Shown: positions 1 through 8,721, numbered from the stretch's first letter. The stretch: 64,000 bases of DNA from a candidate division Zixibacteria bacterium RBG-1 (GCA_000447245.1 AUYT01000001.1:1234001-1298000); one strand, 5' to 3'. The notes: a model not told the origin generated them from the letters alone. Numbers and translations: made by a program.

Positions 1-12
1 TGATGTGCACCC

Positions 13-288
13 TCAGGAAGGGGCGACATTGGTAATTCTTAAAGTGTCTTCTCCCATGTTTTTAATTTGAAAAATATGAGAAATCTTAGGCACCTTAGGG
101 GTATATCCCCAATCCCAGCTATTGTTGGTAATATAGATTTTCGCCTTGGATATCGGTGCTGGAGCAATTTTTGTGCTATCATCGGAAGAGGCAGTAACCG
201 CTAAGACGGCACAAAAGGAGGTCAATAAACCGGCTAAAATTAAATTCTGAATAAACTTTTTCGTTTTTATATCTCTATCCTCAGACAC
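13..288 (-). CDS. DUF1573 secreted/anchored protein, interrupted by in-frame UGA at a conserved Cys
   Basis: Starts at GTG 288. It has a short basic N-terminus, then a hydrophobic segment (about residues 12-33, signal peptide or anchor) and the beginning of a DUF1573 (Ig/ASH-like) domain. It aligns closely with its neighbour at 349-1098 (shared AKI, DWxYG/DWGY, GEDTLRIT). Reading stops after residue 91 at UGA (13-15). The same frame continues with Gly-Cys-Thr-Ser to the window edge, so the neighbour's Ser-Cys-Gly-Cys-Thr motif reads Ser-UGA-Gly-Cys-Thr here. It may be a selenocysteine codon, a nonsense mutation in a decaying duplicate, or a sequence error. The function of DUF1573 proteins is unknown; an envelope location is inferred from the leader. 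Confidence 0.7.
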   Translation of the reverse strand: MSEDRDIKTKKFIQNLILAGLLTSFCAVLAVTASSDDSTKIAPAPISKAKIYITNNSWDWGYTPKVPKISHIFQIKNMGEDTLRITNVAPS

Positions 289-348
289 AGAATCAGAGTT
301 ATGGTTTTATCAACCTCAAAAATCTAAAAATTGTTTTACCTTGATGTT

Positions 349-1098
349 TCACTTAGCCACTAAAGTTCCTGAAATCGGTATGGTAACTCTATATTTATCC
401 GAGCCGTTAATCTCTAAAGTGGAGCAGAGATTGAAATAACCCGGGGTAGCATTTTTGTCAACTCTGAAAATCATCTCGGTAGATTTCCCTGGCTCTAAGT
501 TGCTCTTTTTCAGGTCTATGGCCACCATCTCCTTGGGCTTATCTACAAAAGCCAAATCAACTTTGGTAATGTCAGTGTTGAAAAGTAAAATCTTGCGGGT
601 ATCATTTTTCCCCACCTGAACTGAATCATACAAGACCTCAACCGGAGTAAACCTGACTATAGGGCTTTCAATTCCGACGTTGGAGGTGAAATGTAAAACC
701 AGAGAGGGAGTGGTGGGGTCATCGGAGTTGATAGTTACAGATTTACTTACCTTACCCATCATGTTCTTGGAATCAAATGAGACCTCTAGATCCGTTGCCT
801 CTCCGGGAGCTAAGTTGTTCTTTTTCAGAGGAGCAGAAGTACAACCGCAGGAGGGTTTGACACTGGTGATTCTCAAAGTGTCTTCTCCCAGGTTTTGGAT
901 CTTATAAATATGAGAAACTTTTATCCCCTTGGGCATGTAGCCGTAATCCCAATCGGTGTTGGGAACAAGGATTTTGGCTTTAGAGGGAAGGGGTGTGGGG
1001 GCGGTAATGACTTTGGTGGTATCTTGCTGGGCTGTAACCACAAAATAAGTCATCAACAATAAACTGAATAAAACCGTGATGCTAAATATCTTCTTCAT
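349..1098 (-). CDS. DUF1573 domain secreted protein
   Basis: 249 aa with a clear signal peptide (about residues 1-23, ending VVTAQQ). A DUF1573 domain follows with the characteristic Ser-Cys-Gly-Cys-Thr motif (Cys84, Cys86). The C-terminal half is a second beta-rich region resembling another Ig-like domain. The SD GGAGG sits 7 nt before ATG 1098, and a good sigma70 promoter lies upstream. It is the first gene of a two-gene unit with the broken paralogue at 13-288. DUF1573 proteins are common in Bacteroidetes and other FCB bacteria; no biochemical function can be assigned. Cys pairing or metal binding by the CGC motif is only a possibility. Confidence 0.85.
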   Translation of the reverse strand: MKKIFSITVLFSLLLMTYFVVTAQQDTTKVITAPTPLPSKAKILVPNTDWDYGYMPKGIKVSHIYKIQNLGEDTLRITSVKPSCGCTSAPLKKNNLAPGEATDLEVSFDSKNMMGKVSKSVTINSDDPTTPSLVLHFTSNVGIESPIVRFTPVEVLYDSVQVGKNDTRKILLFNTDITKVDLAFVDKPKEMVAIDLKKSNLEPGKSTEMIFRVDKNATPGYFNLCSTLEINGSDKYRVTIPISGTLVAK

Positions 1099-1119
1099 AT
1101 TTTATCCTCCGTTAACTAT

Positions 1120-1149
1120 ATAATATGTTAAATTTTCTTATTTTGTCAA
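1120..1149 (-). promoter_or_regulatory. sigma70-type promoter for the DUF1573 pair
   Basis: Reading the minus strand, TTGACA (1149-1144) and TATTAT (1125-1120) are separated by 18 nt. The start codon at 1098 follows about 20 nt later with an SD between. Confidence 0.65.
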
Positions 1150-1306
1150 GCGGTTTACCGTATTTTTTACCTATATATACGCAAAAGAATGCAGATTTGA
1201 GGGAGAGTGAGCAAAAATTTTACTGCCTGTAATGCTCATAAATTAGAGTGGCAAAATAGTTGCACTTTCCAGTAAGATTCATTTTATTACTCGAAAGATA
1301 AAATAT

Positions 1307-2587
1307 ATGAAAGTCTTGGTAATTGGATCCGGTGCCCGGGAGCATGCCTTAGTCTGGAAGATATCCACCTCCTCTTTGGTTGACAAAATCTACGCCGCTC
1401 CGGGGAATGCCGGCGTCTCCCAGATAGCTCAAATTGTAGAAATATCCCCGGACAACCTCTCCGAGCTGGAAAAATTCGTGCGCAAAAATAAAATCGACTT
1501 AACCCTGGTGGGTCCGGAGCTGCCTTTGTCCATGGGTATAGTGGACTTATTCCAGAAGAAAAAGTTAAAAATCTTTGGGCCGGTTCAAAAAGCAGCTGCT
1601 ATGGAATCAAGCAAAGTGTTTGCCAAACAATTTATGCATAAGTATCACATACCTACTGCCAGTTATCAGGTGTTTCAGAAGTTCGATGAGGCGGCCCAGT
1701 TTGTCCGTTATGCCAATTTCCCTCTGATTGTCAAAGCCGACGGACTGGCTTATGGTAAAGGAGCTTTCAAAGTAAATGACGATGAACAAGCTGTGGATGT
1801 CTTAAAAAAGATTATGCTGGAAAAAATCTTTGGAGAATCCGGCAACCAGGTTGTAATCGAAGATTTCCTGCAAGGAGAAGAGGTTTCAGTTATGGCTATT
1901 ACCGACGGGAAAACTATCCTTCCGCTGCTGCTGGTGCAAGACCATAAAACCTTATTAGACGGAGACCAGGGTCCCAACACCGGTGGAATGGGGGCTTATT
2001 CACCGGTCCCTTTTGTAGACCAGAAACTGCAAGATACTATACATGATAAAATCTTAAAACCTACTATTGCCGGGTTAAAAAAGGAAGGGATTTTCTATCA
2101 GGGAATTTTGTATGCTGGATTGATGCTGACCTCCTCCGGTCCCAAAGTTTTGGAATATAACTGCCGTTTAGGTGACCCGGAAGCCCAGGCGGTACTACCG
2201 TTGCTCGAGACAGACTTAGTAGAAATTGTCCAGGCCGCCTTAAAGGAGAAATTAGACCAGATAAAACTAAAATGGAAAACCGGTTATTCGGTCTGTGTAG
2301 TTCTGGCTTCGGCCGGGTATCCGGGAGATTACCAAAAGGGGAAAGAGATTAAAGGGACAGAGGAAATTTCGGAGCAGGAAGTGTACTGCTTCCATGCCGG
2401 TACAAAAATTAGCCAAAATAAATTAGTCACTGCCGGCGGAAGAGTGTTGGCAGTCACGGCGGTGGGGAAAACTCTGGGAAAAGCTTTAGACAAAGTTTAC
2501 AATGCGGTGGATAAAATTTATTTTGAAGGGATGCAGTATCGCAAAGATATCGCTTACAAAGCCACAGAGGTGAAGAAATATGCCTAA
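1307..2587 (+). CDS. purD: phosphoribosylamine-glycine ligase
   Basis: 426 aa, normal length for PurD (GAR synthetase). It ligates glycine to 5-phosphoribosylamine with ATP in de novo purine synthesis, in the cytoplasm. Visible signatures are the N-terminal GSGAREHAL, VGPELPL near residue 68, the ATP-grasp segment KADGLAYGKG near residue 142, GPNTGGMGA near residue 223 and EYNCRLGDPE near residue 283. The usual GLAAGKG is GLAYGKG here. No strong SD precedes ATG 1307; a weak promoter-like pair (TTGCAC at 1260, TTTATT at 1283) is upstream. It overlaps purE by 8 nt, so the two are translationally coupled. Confidence 0.97.
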   Translation: MKVLVIGSGAREHALVWKISTSSLVDKIYAAPGNAGVSQIAQIVEISPDNLSELEKFVRKNKIDLTLVGPELPLSMGIVDLFQKKKLKIFGPVQKAAAMESSKVFAKQFMHKYHIPTASYQVFQKFDEAAQFVRYANFPLIVKADGLAYGKGAFKVNDDEQAVDVLKKIMLEKIFGESGNQVVIEDFLQGEEVSVMAITDGKTILPLLLVQDHKTLLDGDQGPNTGGMGAYSPVPFVDQKLQDTIHDKILKPTIAGLKKEGIFYQGILYAGLMLTSSGPKVLEYNCRLGDPEAQAVLPLLETDLVEIVQAALKEKLDQIKLKWKTGYSVCVVLASAGYPGDYQKGKEIKGTEEISEQEVYCFHAGTKISQNKLVTAGGRVLAVTAVGKTLGKALDKVYNAVDKIYFEGMQYRKDIAYKATEVKKYA

Positions 2588-3044
2588 ACCAAAAGTTCTA
2601 ATTCTAGCCGGAAGTAAATCAGACACAGAAACCATGCAGCAGAGTTATGAAATCTTAAAGCAGTTTAGAATTCCCTGCCAGATGATAATCTCCTCGGCTC
2701 ACCGGAATCCGGTTAAAACCAGAAAAATTGCCCGGGAAGCCGGTCAAAAAGGGGTCAAAGTGATAATCTGCGCGGCCGGCATGGCGGCTCATTTAGCCGG
2801 AGCAGTGGCATCGGAGACTTTTTTACCGGTAATCGGGGTCCCTATGGCTAACTCATACTTCAAAGGAACCGATGCGTTCTTGTCCACTTTGCAAATGCCA
2901 TATGGAGTTCCGGTTGCCACCGTGAGTGTGGGTAATTCCGGAGCCAAAAATGCAGGAGTTCTGGCAGCCCAGATTCTGGCTTTGTCGGATGCCAAATTAA
3001 GACGACGTCTTCAGGAATTTAAAAAATCTTTAGCAAAGAGTTAG
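2580..3044 (+). CDS. purE: 5-(carboxyamino)imidazole ribonucleotide mutase
   Basis: 154 aa, class I PurE. It interconverts N5-CAIR and CAIR in purine synthesis. Motifs are GSKSD near residue 11 (substrate phosphate loop), SSAHRNP near residue 40 with the catalytic His, and GMAAHLAG near residue 68. It starts inside the end of purD (8-nt overlap). No purK lies in the window; a class I enzyme normally works with PurK, which would have to be elsewhere. Confidence 0.97.
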   Translation: MPKPKVLILAGSKSDTETMQQSYEILKQFRIPCQMIISSAHRNPVKTRKIAREAGQKGVKVIICAAGMAAHLAGAVASETFLPVIGVPMANSYFKGTDAFLSTLQMPYGVPVATVSVGNSGAKNAGVLAAQILALSDAKLRRRLQEFKKSLAKS

Positions 3045-3108
3045 AAATAAATCTCTCCTTTATGTCGATTAATAAGCTACCTTGAATAAATTGACAAAAA
3101 GTTAACTT

Positions 3109-4413
3109 ATGGCCAAAAAGCTTTTCATATTTGAGGATGATAAATTCAGCCATTTTTATCCCCTGACCTACAACCGTCCGGTTTACGAGCTATTGTGCGG
3201 AATTTCAAAAATCAGAGAAAAGATTAGCTATTATTTTCCCAATTTTGAAATCACCTTGCTCTGCCGGGATTTTTTAGCTCCAGATTTGGCAGAAAAAACC
3301 AAAGGTTTCGGTGTAAAAGTCAACGACTTTGAAGTGGCCGATTCAGATGAGATTTATCTGGCTAACGGCAGAATCCTGCCGGATGAGAATTTCAAAAAAG
3401 AGATACCGGACAAAGAATCTTTGTTATTTCATAATGAAAATCTGGTTTTGGGTAAAATTTCCGGAAATGGGTTCAAGAAAAATTCAGAAGGTTTCAGACA
3501 TCTTTATTCTTCCTCCAAAATCAAACACCTCAAGGAAAGCCTGGAAGTTCAGATAACCAAACTGGATTTGGTCAACTATCTCTGGGAGTTGGTGGGGCAA
3601 AGTGAGGCAGAGACCAAAAATGCTGCTGAAATCAGAAAAGATTTTATGCGGCTCAAACCCGGCCTGGATTTCAAAAATATGTTCAAACATAACCAGGTGG
3701 ACGGACAGGCCGTGATTTACGATTTAGATAATGTGTATATCGGAAAAAAAGTTGAAATCGAAGCCTTCTGCCTACTCAAGGCCCAGAAAGGACCAATTTA
3801 TATCGACGACGGAGCCAGGATTTTAGCGCACACCAGAATAGAAGGTCCCTGCTACATCGGGAAGGATTCTCAAATTGTGGGAGGGAAAGTCCGGGAGGGA
3901 TGCTCCATCGGTCCGAACTGCCGCATCGGCGGAGAAATCGAAGAGACTGTATTTTTAGGATACACCAACAAATATCATGAAGGATTTACGGGACATTCTT
4001 ATATCGGAGAATGGGTCAATTTAGGCAGCGGAACCCACAACAGCGATTTGAAAAATAATTACGGCTCGATAAAAGTAACTTTAGCCGGGAAAGAGGTTGA
4101 TACCAAATTCTCCAAGGCGGGCTGTTTTGTCGGAGACCATGTCAAAACTGGTATCGGAACTCTACTTTCCACCGGCATTTCCATCGGCCTTGGCTCCAAT
4201 CTGTTCGGAGGCGGAATGTTTGCTCAAAAATTCATCCCATCTTTTGTCTGGGGGGATAACCAAACCTTACAGCAGTACCACTGGGAAAAATTCATACAAA
4301 CCGCCCAAATGGTCATGCAACGAAGAAAAGTTTCACTTTCACCGGCCGAAAAAGAACTGCTCCAAAGAATTTATGAATTAACTTTATCCGATAGAACTGC
4401 TTTAAAAAGATAG
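3109..4413 (+). CDS. alternative GlmU-type sugar nucleotidyltransferase / acetyltransferase
   Basis: 434 aa. The N-terminus (LFIFEDDKF, YPLTYNRPVYEL) matches the alternative bacterial GlmU family rather than classical GlmU with its LAAGxGTRM start. The C-terminal half (about residues 190-380) is a left-handed beta-helix made of hexapeptide repeats such as YIGKDSQIVGG and SIGPNCRIGG. The likely role is UDP-GlcNAc diphosphorylase and/or glucosamine-1-phosphate acetyltransferase for cell-wall and LPS precursors. Family assignment is confident; whether both activities exist is inferred. It follows purE after 64 nt and is followed by 270 nt in which I see no gene or clear signal. Confidence 0.85.
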   Translation: MAKKLFIFEDDKFSHFYPLTYNRPVYELLCGISKIREKISYYFPNFEITLLCRDFLAPDLAEKTKGFGVKVNDFEVADSDEIYLANGRILPDENFKKEIPDKESLLFHNENLVLGKISGNGFKKNSEGFRHLYSSSKIKHLKESLEVQITKLDLVNYLWELVGQSEAETKNAAEIRKDFMRLKPGLDFKNMFKHNQVDGQAVIYDLDNVYIGKKVEIEAFCLLKAQKGPIYIDDGARILAHTRIEGPCYIGKDSQIVGGKVREGCSIGPNCRIGGEIEETVFLGYTNKYHEGFTGHSYIGEWVNLGSGTHNSDLKNNYGSIKVTLAGKEVDTKFSKAGCFVGDHVKTGIGTLLSTGISIGLGSNLFGGGMFAQKFIPSFVWGDNQTLQQYHWEKFIQTAQMVMQRRKVSLSPAEKELLQRIYELTLSDRTALKR

Positions 4414-4683
4414 TCATCCAAGCTTAGTCTTCTCATCCTCATAAAACGGAAAATTTAACCCACTCAAGGGAAAGTTTTTCCCAAAATCTGGGTTTCATCT
4501 GCTCCAGCTAAAATTTCGGTTCCCTCTTTAAGTGACCAGCCAACATAGGATTAATCCCTCTTTTTACAAGTTTTTGAACAGAAGGCATAGCTTTTGCTCA
4601 AGCTCTAACCAACTGATTCAGAAATAACAAATCACCAGTCAAGGATATGGTTCGACTATGTTCACCATAAAAGGAGGGAACTC

Positions 4684-5454
4684 ATGACTAGTGTCGAATT
4701 AGAAAAGAATTGGGAAACTTATCGGAAAAATCAATCAATAGAACTGCGCAACAAAATTTTGACCGCCTATTTACCCTTGGTAAAATCGGTAGCCGGAAGA
4801 ATGGCGATGGGTTTTCCCAAATCGGTGGAGCTGCCGGATCTGATTAGCACCGGAGTTTTGGGCCTGATGGAGGCCTTCAATAATTTTGACCACAAACGAG
4901 GGGTAAAATTTGAAACCTATGCGGTCCCCCGAATCAGAGGAGCGATTTTAGATGAATTGCGAGCCTTAGACTGGGTGCCACGTTCGACCCGTGCCAAATC
5001 GAGAGAGATAGAAAAAGCCCTCTCCAAACTGGAGAATAAACTAGGCCGCATCCCCAGCAAAAAAGAATTAGCCAAGAGCCTAAAAGTTTCCACCGCAGAA
5101 TTGGCTATCACCTTGGGAGATGTTTCCTCCACCACCATACTTTCTTTGGATGACTTAATCTATAAAGAAGACGACAATCACCAAATCCCCCGAGTGGAAA
5201 CCCTGGAAGCCAATACCACCGATGACAACATCCTGCACAATTTAGAAAAACAGGAGCTCAAAGCTTTCCTGGCTCAAGCTCTGAATTTAATCTCGGAGCA
5301 GGAAAAATTAGTTTTGGCTCTGTACTACTATGAGGAACTGACCTTAAAGGAGATCGGGGAAGTCATGAATATCTCCGAATCCAGAGTTTCCCAAATCCAC
5401 ACCAAAGCCATAATGAAGCTGCGGGGAATGATAAAGGAGAAATTAGGATACTAA
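4684..5454 (+). CDS. FliA/WhiG-family RNA polymerase sigma factor (sigma-28 type)
   Basis: 256 aa, the usual size for FliA. Region 2 lies around residues 20-90 (LVKSVAGRMA, PDLISTGVLGLMEAF, FETYAVPRIRGAILDELRALDWVPRS), the last part being typical of the FliA/WhiG group. Region 3 follows, and region 4 is at the C-terminus with the helix-turn-helix LTLKEIGEVMNISESRVSQIHTKA. SD AAGGAGGG precedes ATG 4684. It is followed after 4 nt by a DUF2225 gene and then a PilZ gene. In other bacteria this family drives flagellar or developmental genes; no flagellar structural genes are in the window, but csrA, a FlgM-like gene and a sigma-28-like promoter are nearby. Confidence 0.9.
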   Translation: MTSVELEKNWETYRKNQSIELRNKILTAYLPLVKSVAGRMAMGFPKSVELPDLISTGVLGLMEAFNNFDHKRGVKFETYAVPRIRGAILDELRALDWVPRSTRAKSREIEKALSKLENKLGRIPSKKELAKSLKVSTAELAITLGDVSSTTILSLDDLIYKEDDNHQIPRVETLEANTTDDNILHNLEKQELKAFLAQALNLISEQEKLVLALYYYEELTLKEIGEVMNISESRVSQIHTKAIMKLRGMIKEKLGY

Positions 5455-5458
5455 AATT

Positions 5459-6649
5459 ATGGCGGATAAGAACTCCTTTGGTCCCCTAAAAGATGTACCC
5501 TTCACTTTTTTTTCCTTAGAATGCCCGGTCTGCGGACAGGTCAATGAATACAAGAAAATAAAGTCGGGTGCTTTTGTAGAGGCTAAAATCGATACGGACT
5601 TCTGTCCCCAAGAAAGAATCTGGACTTTTCCGGAAAATCAAAACCTGCACCCCTATTTATTTCTGCTCCTGACCTGTGAAAAATGTTTTTTCACCCGGGA
5701 AGCGGAAGGCGAATTTTTAGAATGGAAAAAAGATGAAAACTTTACCAGCCAGATTCTGCCTGTCCAGAAGCCCAAACATCTGCAGTTTTGTCGTGACAAG
5801 AATCATCTGATTTTCCAGCTGGGTTCAAACTTAGATGTCAGTCAATATCCGCAACAGAGCCTCATAATTAAATTACTCCTGGCCATTGCAGATGAAAAAT
5901 TGAAAGATGACCCCTCCGATTTCAAAATCGCCCGCTACTTCCTAATGATGGCCTGGGTTTTTCGGGAACAGGAACGGCCGAGTTATCCTGCCGCAGCCAC
6001 TCCCAAAAGCAATAGTCTCAATAAACAGTTGAAAGCTTTCTTTGAAGCGCAGCAAAATTATTCGGGACAACTGCGCAGACTGAAAAAGGAGCTGGAACCA
6101 AAGTCAAATAAGATGGGCCGTGCTTTATCTGACCTGACCGAGCAGGATGAGTTAAAAATCAAGTGTCTGAAATGGATAGAAGAGACCCAAGCCACCTTCG
6201 ACTTTTTAAACCACTGGTTAGGAAAATTGGAAAATCTTGTGGCGCAGGAAAAGCAGTCAAAAAGTAAAATTAATCCCCAAGAAAATACCTTCAGCAAAAA
6301 ATATAAAAATTATCCGAATTTTACAGCCCTGCTAAAAAAACTGAAAGAAAATCAACCGGAAATCGCCTTAAATGAGAAAGAGTCTCTGGAACTGGCTCTG
6401 GTGTATTACAAGAAAAACTTTCAGGGACTTGATATTTTAGGCAAAGAGATTCAGAAAGCCCAGACCGGTTACCTGATAGGAGAACTGTCCCGCCGGGTAG
6501 GAGACCATTCTACTGCCCTGCAATTCTTTGATTTCTCCATAAAGCAGACCCAGGAACTCTTACAAGATGAAATAAATGTAGATTACAATGTAGCTTTAGC
6601 CCAGAAAATCAATCAACTGGCTCAACAACAAAAAAACCTAATCGGATAA
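5459..6649 (+). CDS. DUF2225 family protein (putative metal-binding)
   Basis: 396 aa, no signal peptide. N-terminal Cys motif CPVCG (residues 22-26) and a second pair CEKC near residue 79 suggest a zinc-binding fold, with FCPQE between them. The rest is charged and helical, with TPR-like helical pairs toward the C-terminus. It belongs to the DUF2225 family, whose function is unknown. It starts 4 nt after the sigma factor and ends 10 nt before the PilZ gene, so the three form one operon; this suggests a role in the same regulatory programme, by context only. Confidence 0.75.
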   Translation: MADKNSFGPLKDVPFTFFSLECPVCGQVNEYKKIKSGAFVEAKIDTDFCPQERIWTFPENQNLHPYLFLLLTCEKCFFTREAEGEFLEWKKDENFTSQILPVQKPKHLQFCRDKNHLIFQLGSNLDVSQYPQQSLIIKLLLAIADEKLKDDPSDFKIARYFLMMAWVFREQERPSYPAAATPKSNSLNKQLKAFFEAQQNYSGQLRRLKKELEPKSNKMGRALSDLTEQDELKIKCLKWIEETQATFDFLNHWLGKLENLVAQEKQSKSKINPQENTFSKKYKNYPNFTALLKKLKENQPEIALNEKESLELALVYYKKNFQGLDILGKEIQKAQTGYLIGELSRRVGDHSTALQFFDFSIKQTQELLQDEINVDYNVALAQKINQLAQQQKNLIG

Positions 6650-6659
6650 GGAGAGCACC

Positions 6660-7103
6660 ATGTCTCAGGCCAAAGCCCACAAAGCCGTTGCAAGCAGCGT
6701 CAAGGAACAAAGGAGAAAATCTGTCAGAATTCGAATTGCTTCAGATGTAAAATTCAAAATCTATTCCGGCTACCAGCAAAATTTTCAGAACGGTATCCAT
6801 AATGCCAGAATGCTCAATATCAGCGAAGGAGGAACCCTTTTGGTATCCAAAAAATATGTTCCGGAGGGAGCTTTTGTGAGTCTGGCTCTGAAATTGAGAG
6901 GGATTGAAAATCTGGAAGATATTTTGGGGAAAGTTAAAAGAGTGGACAAAGGCACGAATGAAGAATATTTGATGGGAGTGGAATTTTGCAAAGCCCGAAG
7001 AGATTTCTCTTCTCCCAATTTTCGGAAGAGACAAGTCGATCCTCAAATTTCAGATTTTTCTGAAAAATTAAAGAGAGCTTTGACAAAACATTTGCACTCT
7101 TAG
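6660..7103 (+). CDS. PilZ domain protein (c-di-GMP receptor)
   Basis: 147 aa. The two c-di-GMP-binding signatures of PilZ are present: RxxxR (Arg19, Arg23) and NxSxGG (Asn53, Ser55, Gly57-58). The downstream strands EEYLMGVEF fit the barrel. SD AAGGAGAG precedes ATG 6660. It is third in the operon with the FliA-type sigma factor and DUF2225. A role in c-di-GMP control of motility or surface behaviour is inferred from family and context; no output domain is fused to it. Confidence 0.88.
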   Translation: MSQAKAHKAVASSVKEQRRKSVRIRIASDVKFKIYSGYQQNFQNGIHNARMLNISEGGTLLVSKKYVPEGAFVSLALKLRGIENLEDILGKVKRVDKGTNEEYLMGVEFCKARRDFSSPNFRKRQVDPQISDFSEKLKRALTKHLHS

Positions 7104-7190
7104 TTTAATTATTAAAATTTTCTTCTTCACCCACCTATTTTCGGGAGAAATACCGCTTTAAAAAAAACTTCATTTTTTTTCATTTTTTAC

Positions 7191-7218
7191 TTGACAAAGG
7201 ATATGGGTGGTATATATT
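7191..7218 (+). promoter_or_regulatory. sigma70-type promoter for the porin gene
   Basis: TTGACA (7191-7196), 16-nt spacer, TATATT (7213-7218). Transcription would begin near 7225, giving a leader of about 60 nt to the SD-preceded ATG at 7285. Confidence 0.75.
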
Positions 7219-7284
7219 ACAAAAAATTTACCCATGAAGGGTAAAGCAAAACCTGTGAAAGAAACCTTAAAAAAGGAGGAGGGT

Positions 7285-8628
7285 ATGCACAAAAAGCTAA
7301 CATTTTTGTTAGTTTTGTTATTTGCAAGTAGCACAGCTTTTGCACAAAGCAACACCACATTTTCCTGGGACGGTGAACTGAGAGGTCAGTATCACTACTG
7401 GGGAAATGAAGATCTGGACACAGCCTCAGATGATTTTCTTAACTACAAAACACTGAGAACCAGATTGGGAGTCAAAGCTGAGATAATGGAGAATACCTCG
7501 GTTTATATCCAGATTCAGGATAGCCGGTATGCTGGTCAAGAAGGGAGTGTGTATAACGGTTTTGGCAACTTGGATTTACACCAGGCCTATATTATGTTGG
7601 ATAAGCTGTGGGATTCACCGTTTAGTTTAAAGGCAGGTCGGCAAGAATTAAGTTACGGAGATGGAAGGTTGATTGGTGCCGATGACTGGGCCTACACAGG
7701 TACCGCCTTTGATGCTGCTAAACTTATGTTCAGACAGGGGAGAGTGTCCATGGACCTGTTTACTGGACAATTGACTCCGTTTTGGGGTAGATATTCTGGC
7801 TCATTAACTAATGAAACTTTTTCAGGTCTGTACTCATCCGTCAACTACCTTGAGCATGGAATGTGGGATGTCTATTTGTTATCATATTATCACGGAGAAG
7901 TCGCAATTGATGCTCCGTATGAGAATCCAGCCGGAACTATTGCAAACAATACCTGGTTATTCACTATAGGAACCAGAACCAGCGGAACGTTAGTGGACGA
8001 TAACTTCAGCTACCATGGTGAATTTGCTTACCAGTTTGGAGACTGGCTGTCTTCGAGTGTTTCTGCTTGGGCATTTTCAGCCGGGGCCGGCTACGAATTT
8101 CCGGTGGAGGTGGCTCCCTATTTTGGATTGGAGTTTAATTACGCCTCCGGTGATGATTCGATAGATGACGGTAACAGAGGCACCTTTACCAACCTGTTCC
8201 CTGCCAACCACGGCAAGTACGGTGCTATGGACCAGATGGCCTGGCAGAATATGATAAATGTAAGAGCCACAGCCGGATTTAAGCCGGTTGAAAAACTGGA
8301 TTTCCGCGGAGATTTCCACTTATTCTGGTTAGCTCAAGAAAATGATGCCTGGTACACCAGTATGGGTTTCCCAACTTATTTTCCAGACAGGCCAAATTTT
8401 CCAGTCAAAGGTAATTTGTTTGGTCCTGTATTCGTTCGTGGAGCAGCTGGAACAGCCAACAATGTGGGAAATGAATTAGACCTGCTCCTAAAGTATCAAT
8501 ACAATGACGCCGTATCCTGGCATTTGGGATTCTCTCACTTCTTTGCGGGAGCAGTCGCAGATTCTGTTTTAGGGACTGATGCGGGTGATGCCAATTGGTT
8601 CTATGCTCAGATGAAAGTAGGTTTCTAA
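7285..8628 (+). CDS. outer-membrane beta-barrel porin, alginate-export-like family
   Basis: 447 aa from ATG 7285, chosen because AAGGAGGAGG lies just upstream and the product then begins with a textbook signal peptide (MHKKLTFLLVLLFASSTAFAQ). An in-frame ATG at 7207 lies inside the promoter and is rejected. Mature protein shows alternating beta strands, many aromatic residues and a terminal Phe (KVGF), as in outer-membrane barrels. KAGRQELSYGDGRLIG near residue 117 resembles alginate-export/porin family proteins. The substrate is unknown. It has its own promoter and a strong terminator, so it is monocistronic. Confidence 0.85.
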   Translation: MHKKLTFLLVLLFASSTAFAQSNTTFSWDGELRGQYHYWGNEDLDTASDDFLNYKTLRTRLGVKAEIMENTSVYIQIQDSRYAGQEGSVYNGFGNLDLHQAYIMLDKLWDSPFSLKAGRQELSYGDGRLIGADDWAYTGTAFDAAKLMFRQGRVSMDLFTGQLTPFWGRYSGSLTNETFSGLYSSVNYLEHGMWDVYLLSYYHGEVAIDAPYENPAGTIANNTWLFTIGTRTSGTLVDDNFSYHGEFAYQFGDWLSSSVSAWAFSAGAGYEFPVEVAPYFGLEFNYASGDDSIDDGNRGTFTNLFPANHGKYGAMDQMAWQNMINVRATAGFKPVEKLDFRGDFHLFWLAQENDAWYTSMGFPTYFPDRPNFPVKGNLFGPVFVRGAAGTANNVGNELDLLLKYQYNDAVSWHLGFSHFFAGAVADSVLGTDAGDANWFYAQMKVGF

Positions 8629-8648
8629 GCCAGAGAGGGCTTGATTTC

Positions 8649-8690
8649 AAGCGGTCGGGGATTTAATCCCTGACCGCTTTTTTATTTTAT
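8649..8690 (+). terminator. intrinsic terminator after the porin gene
   Basis: 13-bp stem (8649-8661 with 8667-8679, one G-U pair), loop TTTAA, followed by a run of T (8678-8683) and further T-rich sequence. Confidence 0.92.
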
Positions 8691-8694
8691 TTAT

Positions 8695-8721
8695 TACAGT
8701 AAAAATAGATTATGCCGATTA
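8695..8721 (+). promoter_or_regulatory. possible sigma-28 (FliA) promoter upstream of csrA
   Basis: TACAGTAA (8695-8702), 11-nt spacer, GCCGATTA (8714-8721). The consensus for enterobacterial sigma-28 is TAAAGTTT-N11-GCCGATAA, so the -10 part matches 7 of 8 and the -35 part only partly. It sits between the porin terminator and csrA, with a start site near 8728. Confidence 0.45.

Noticed and set aside
13-15. Genome-wide reassignment of UGA
   Set aside because: Clear genes end with UGA at the expected place (for example mutS at 34351-34353 and pnp at 57774-57776).
3090-3108. TTGACA just before the GlmU-like gene
   Set aside because: A -10 element at the right distance would lie inside the coding sequence; the match is probably chance.
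7207-7284. Upstream start for the porin
   Set aside because: The ATG lies in the promoter spacer and lacks an SD; ATG 7285 has both SD and signal peptide.
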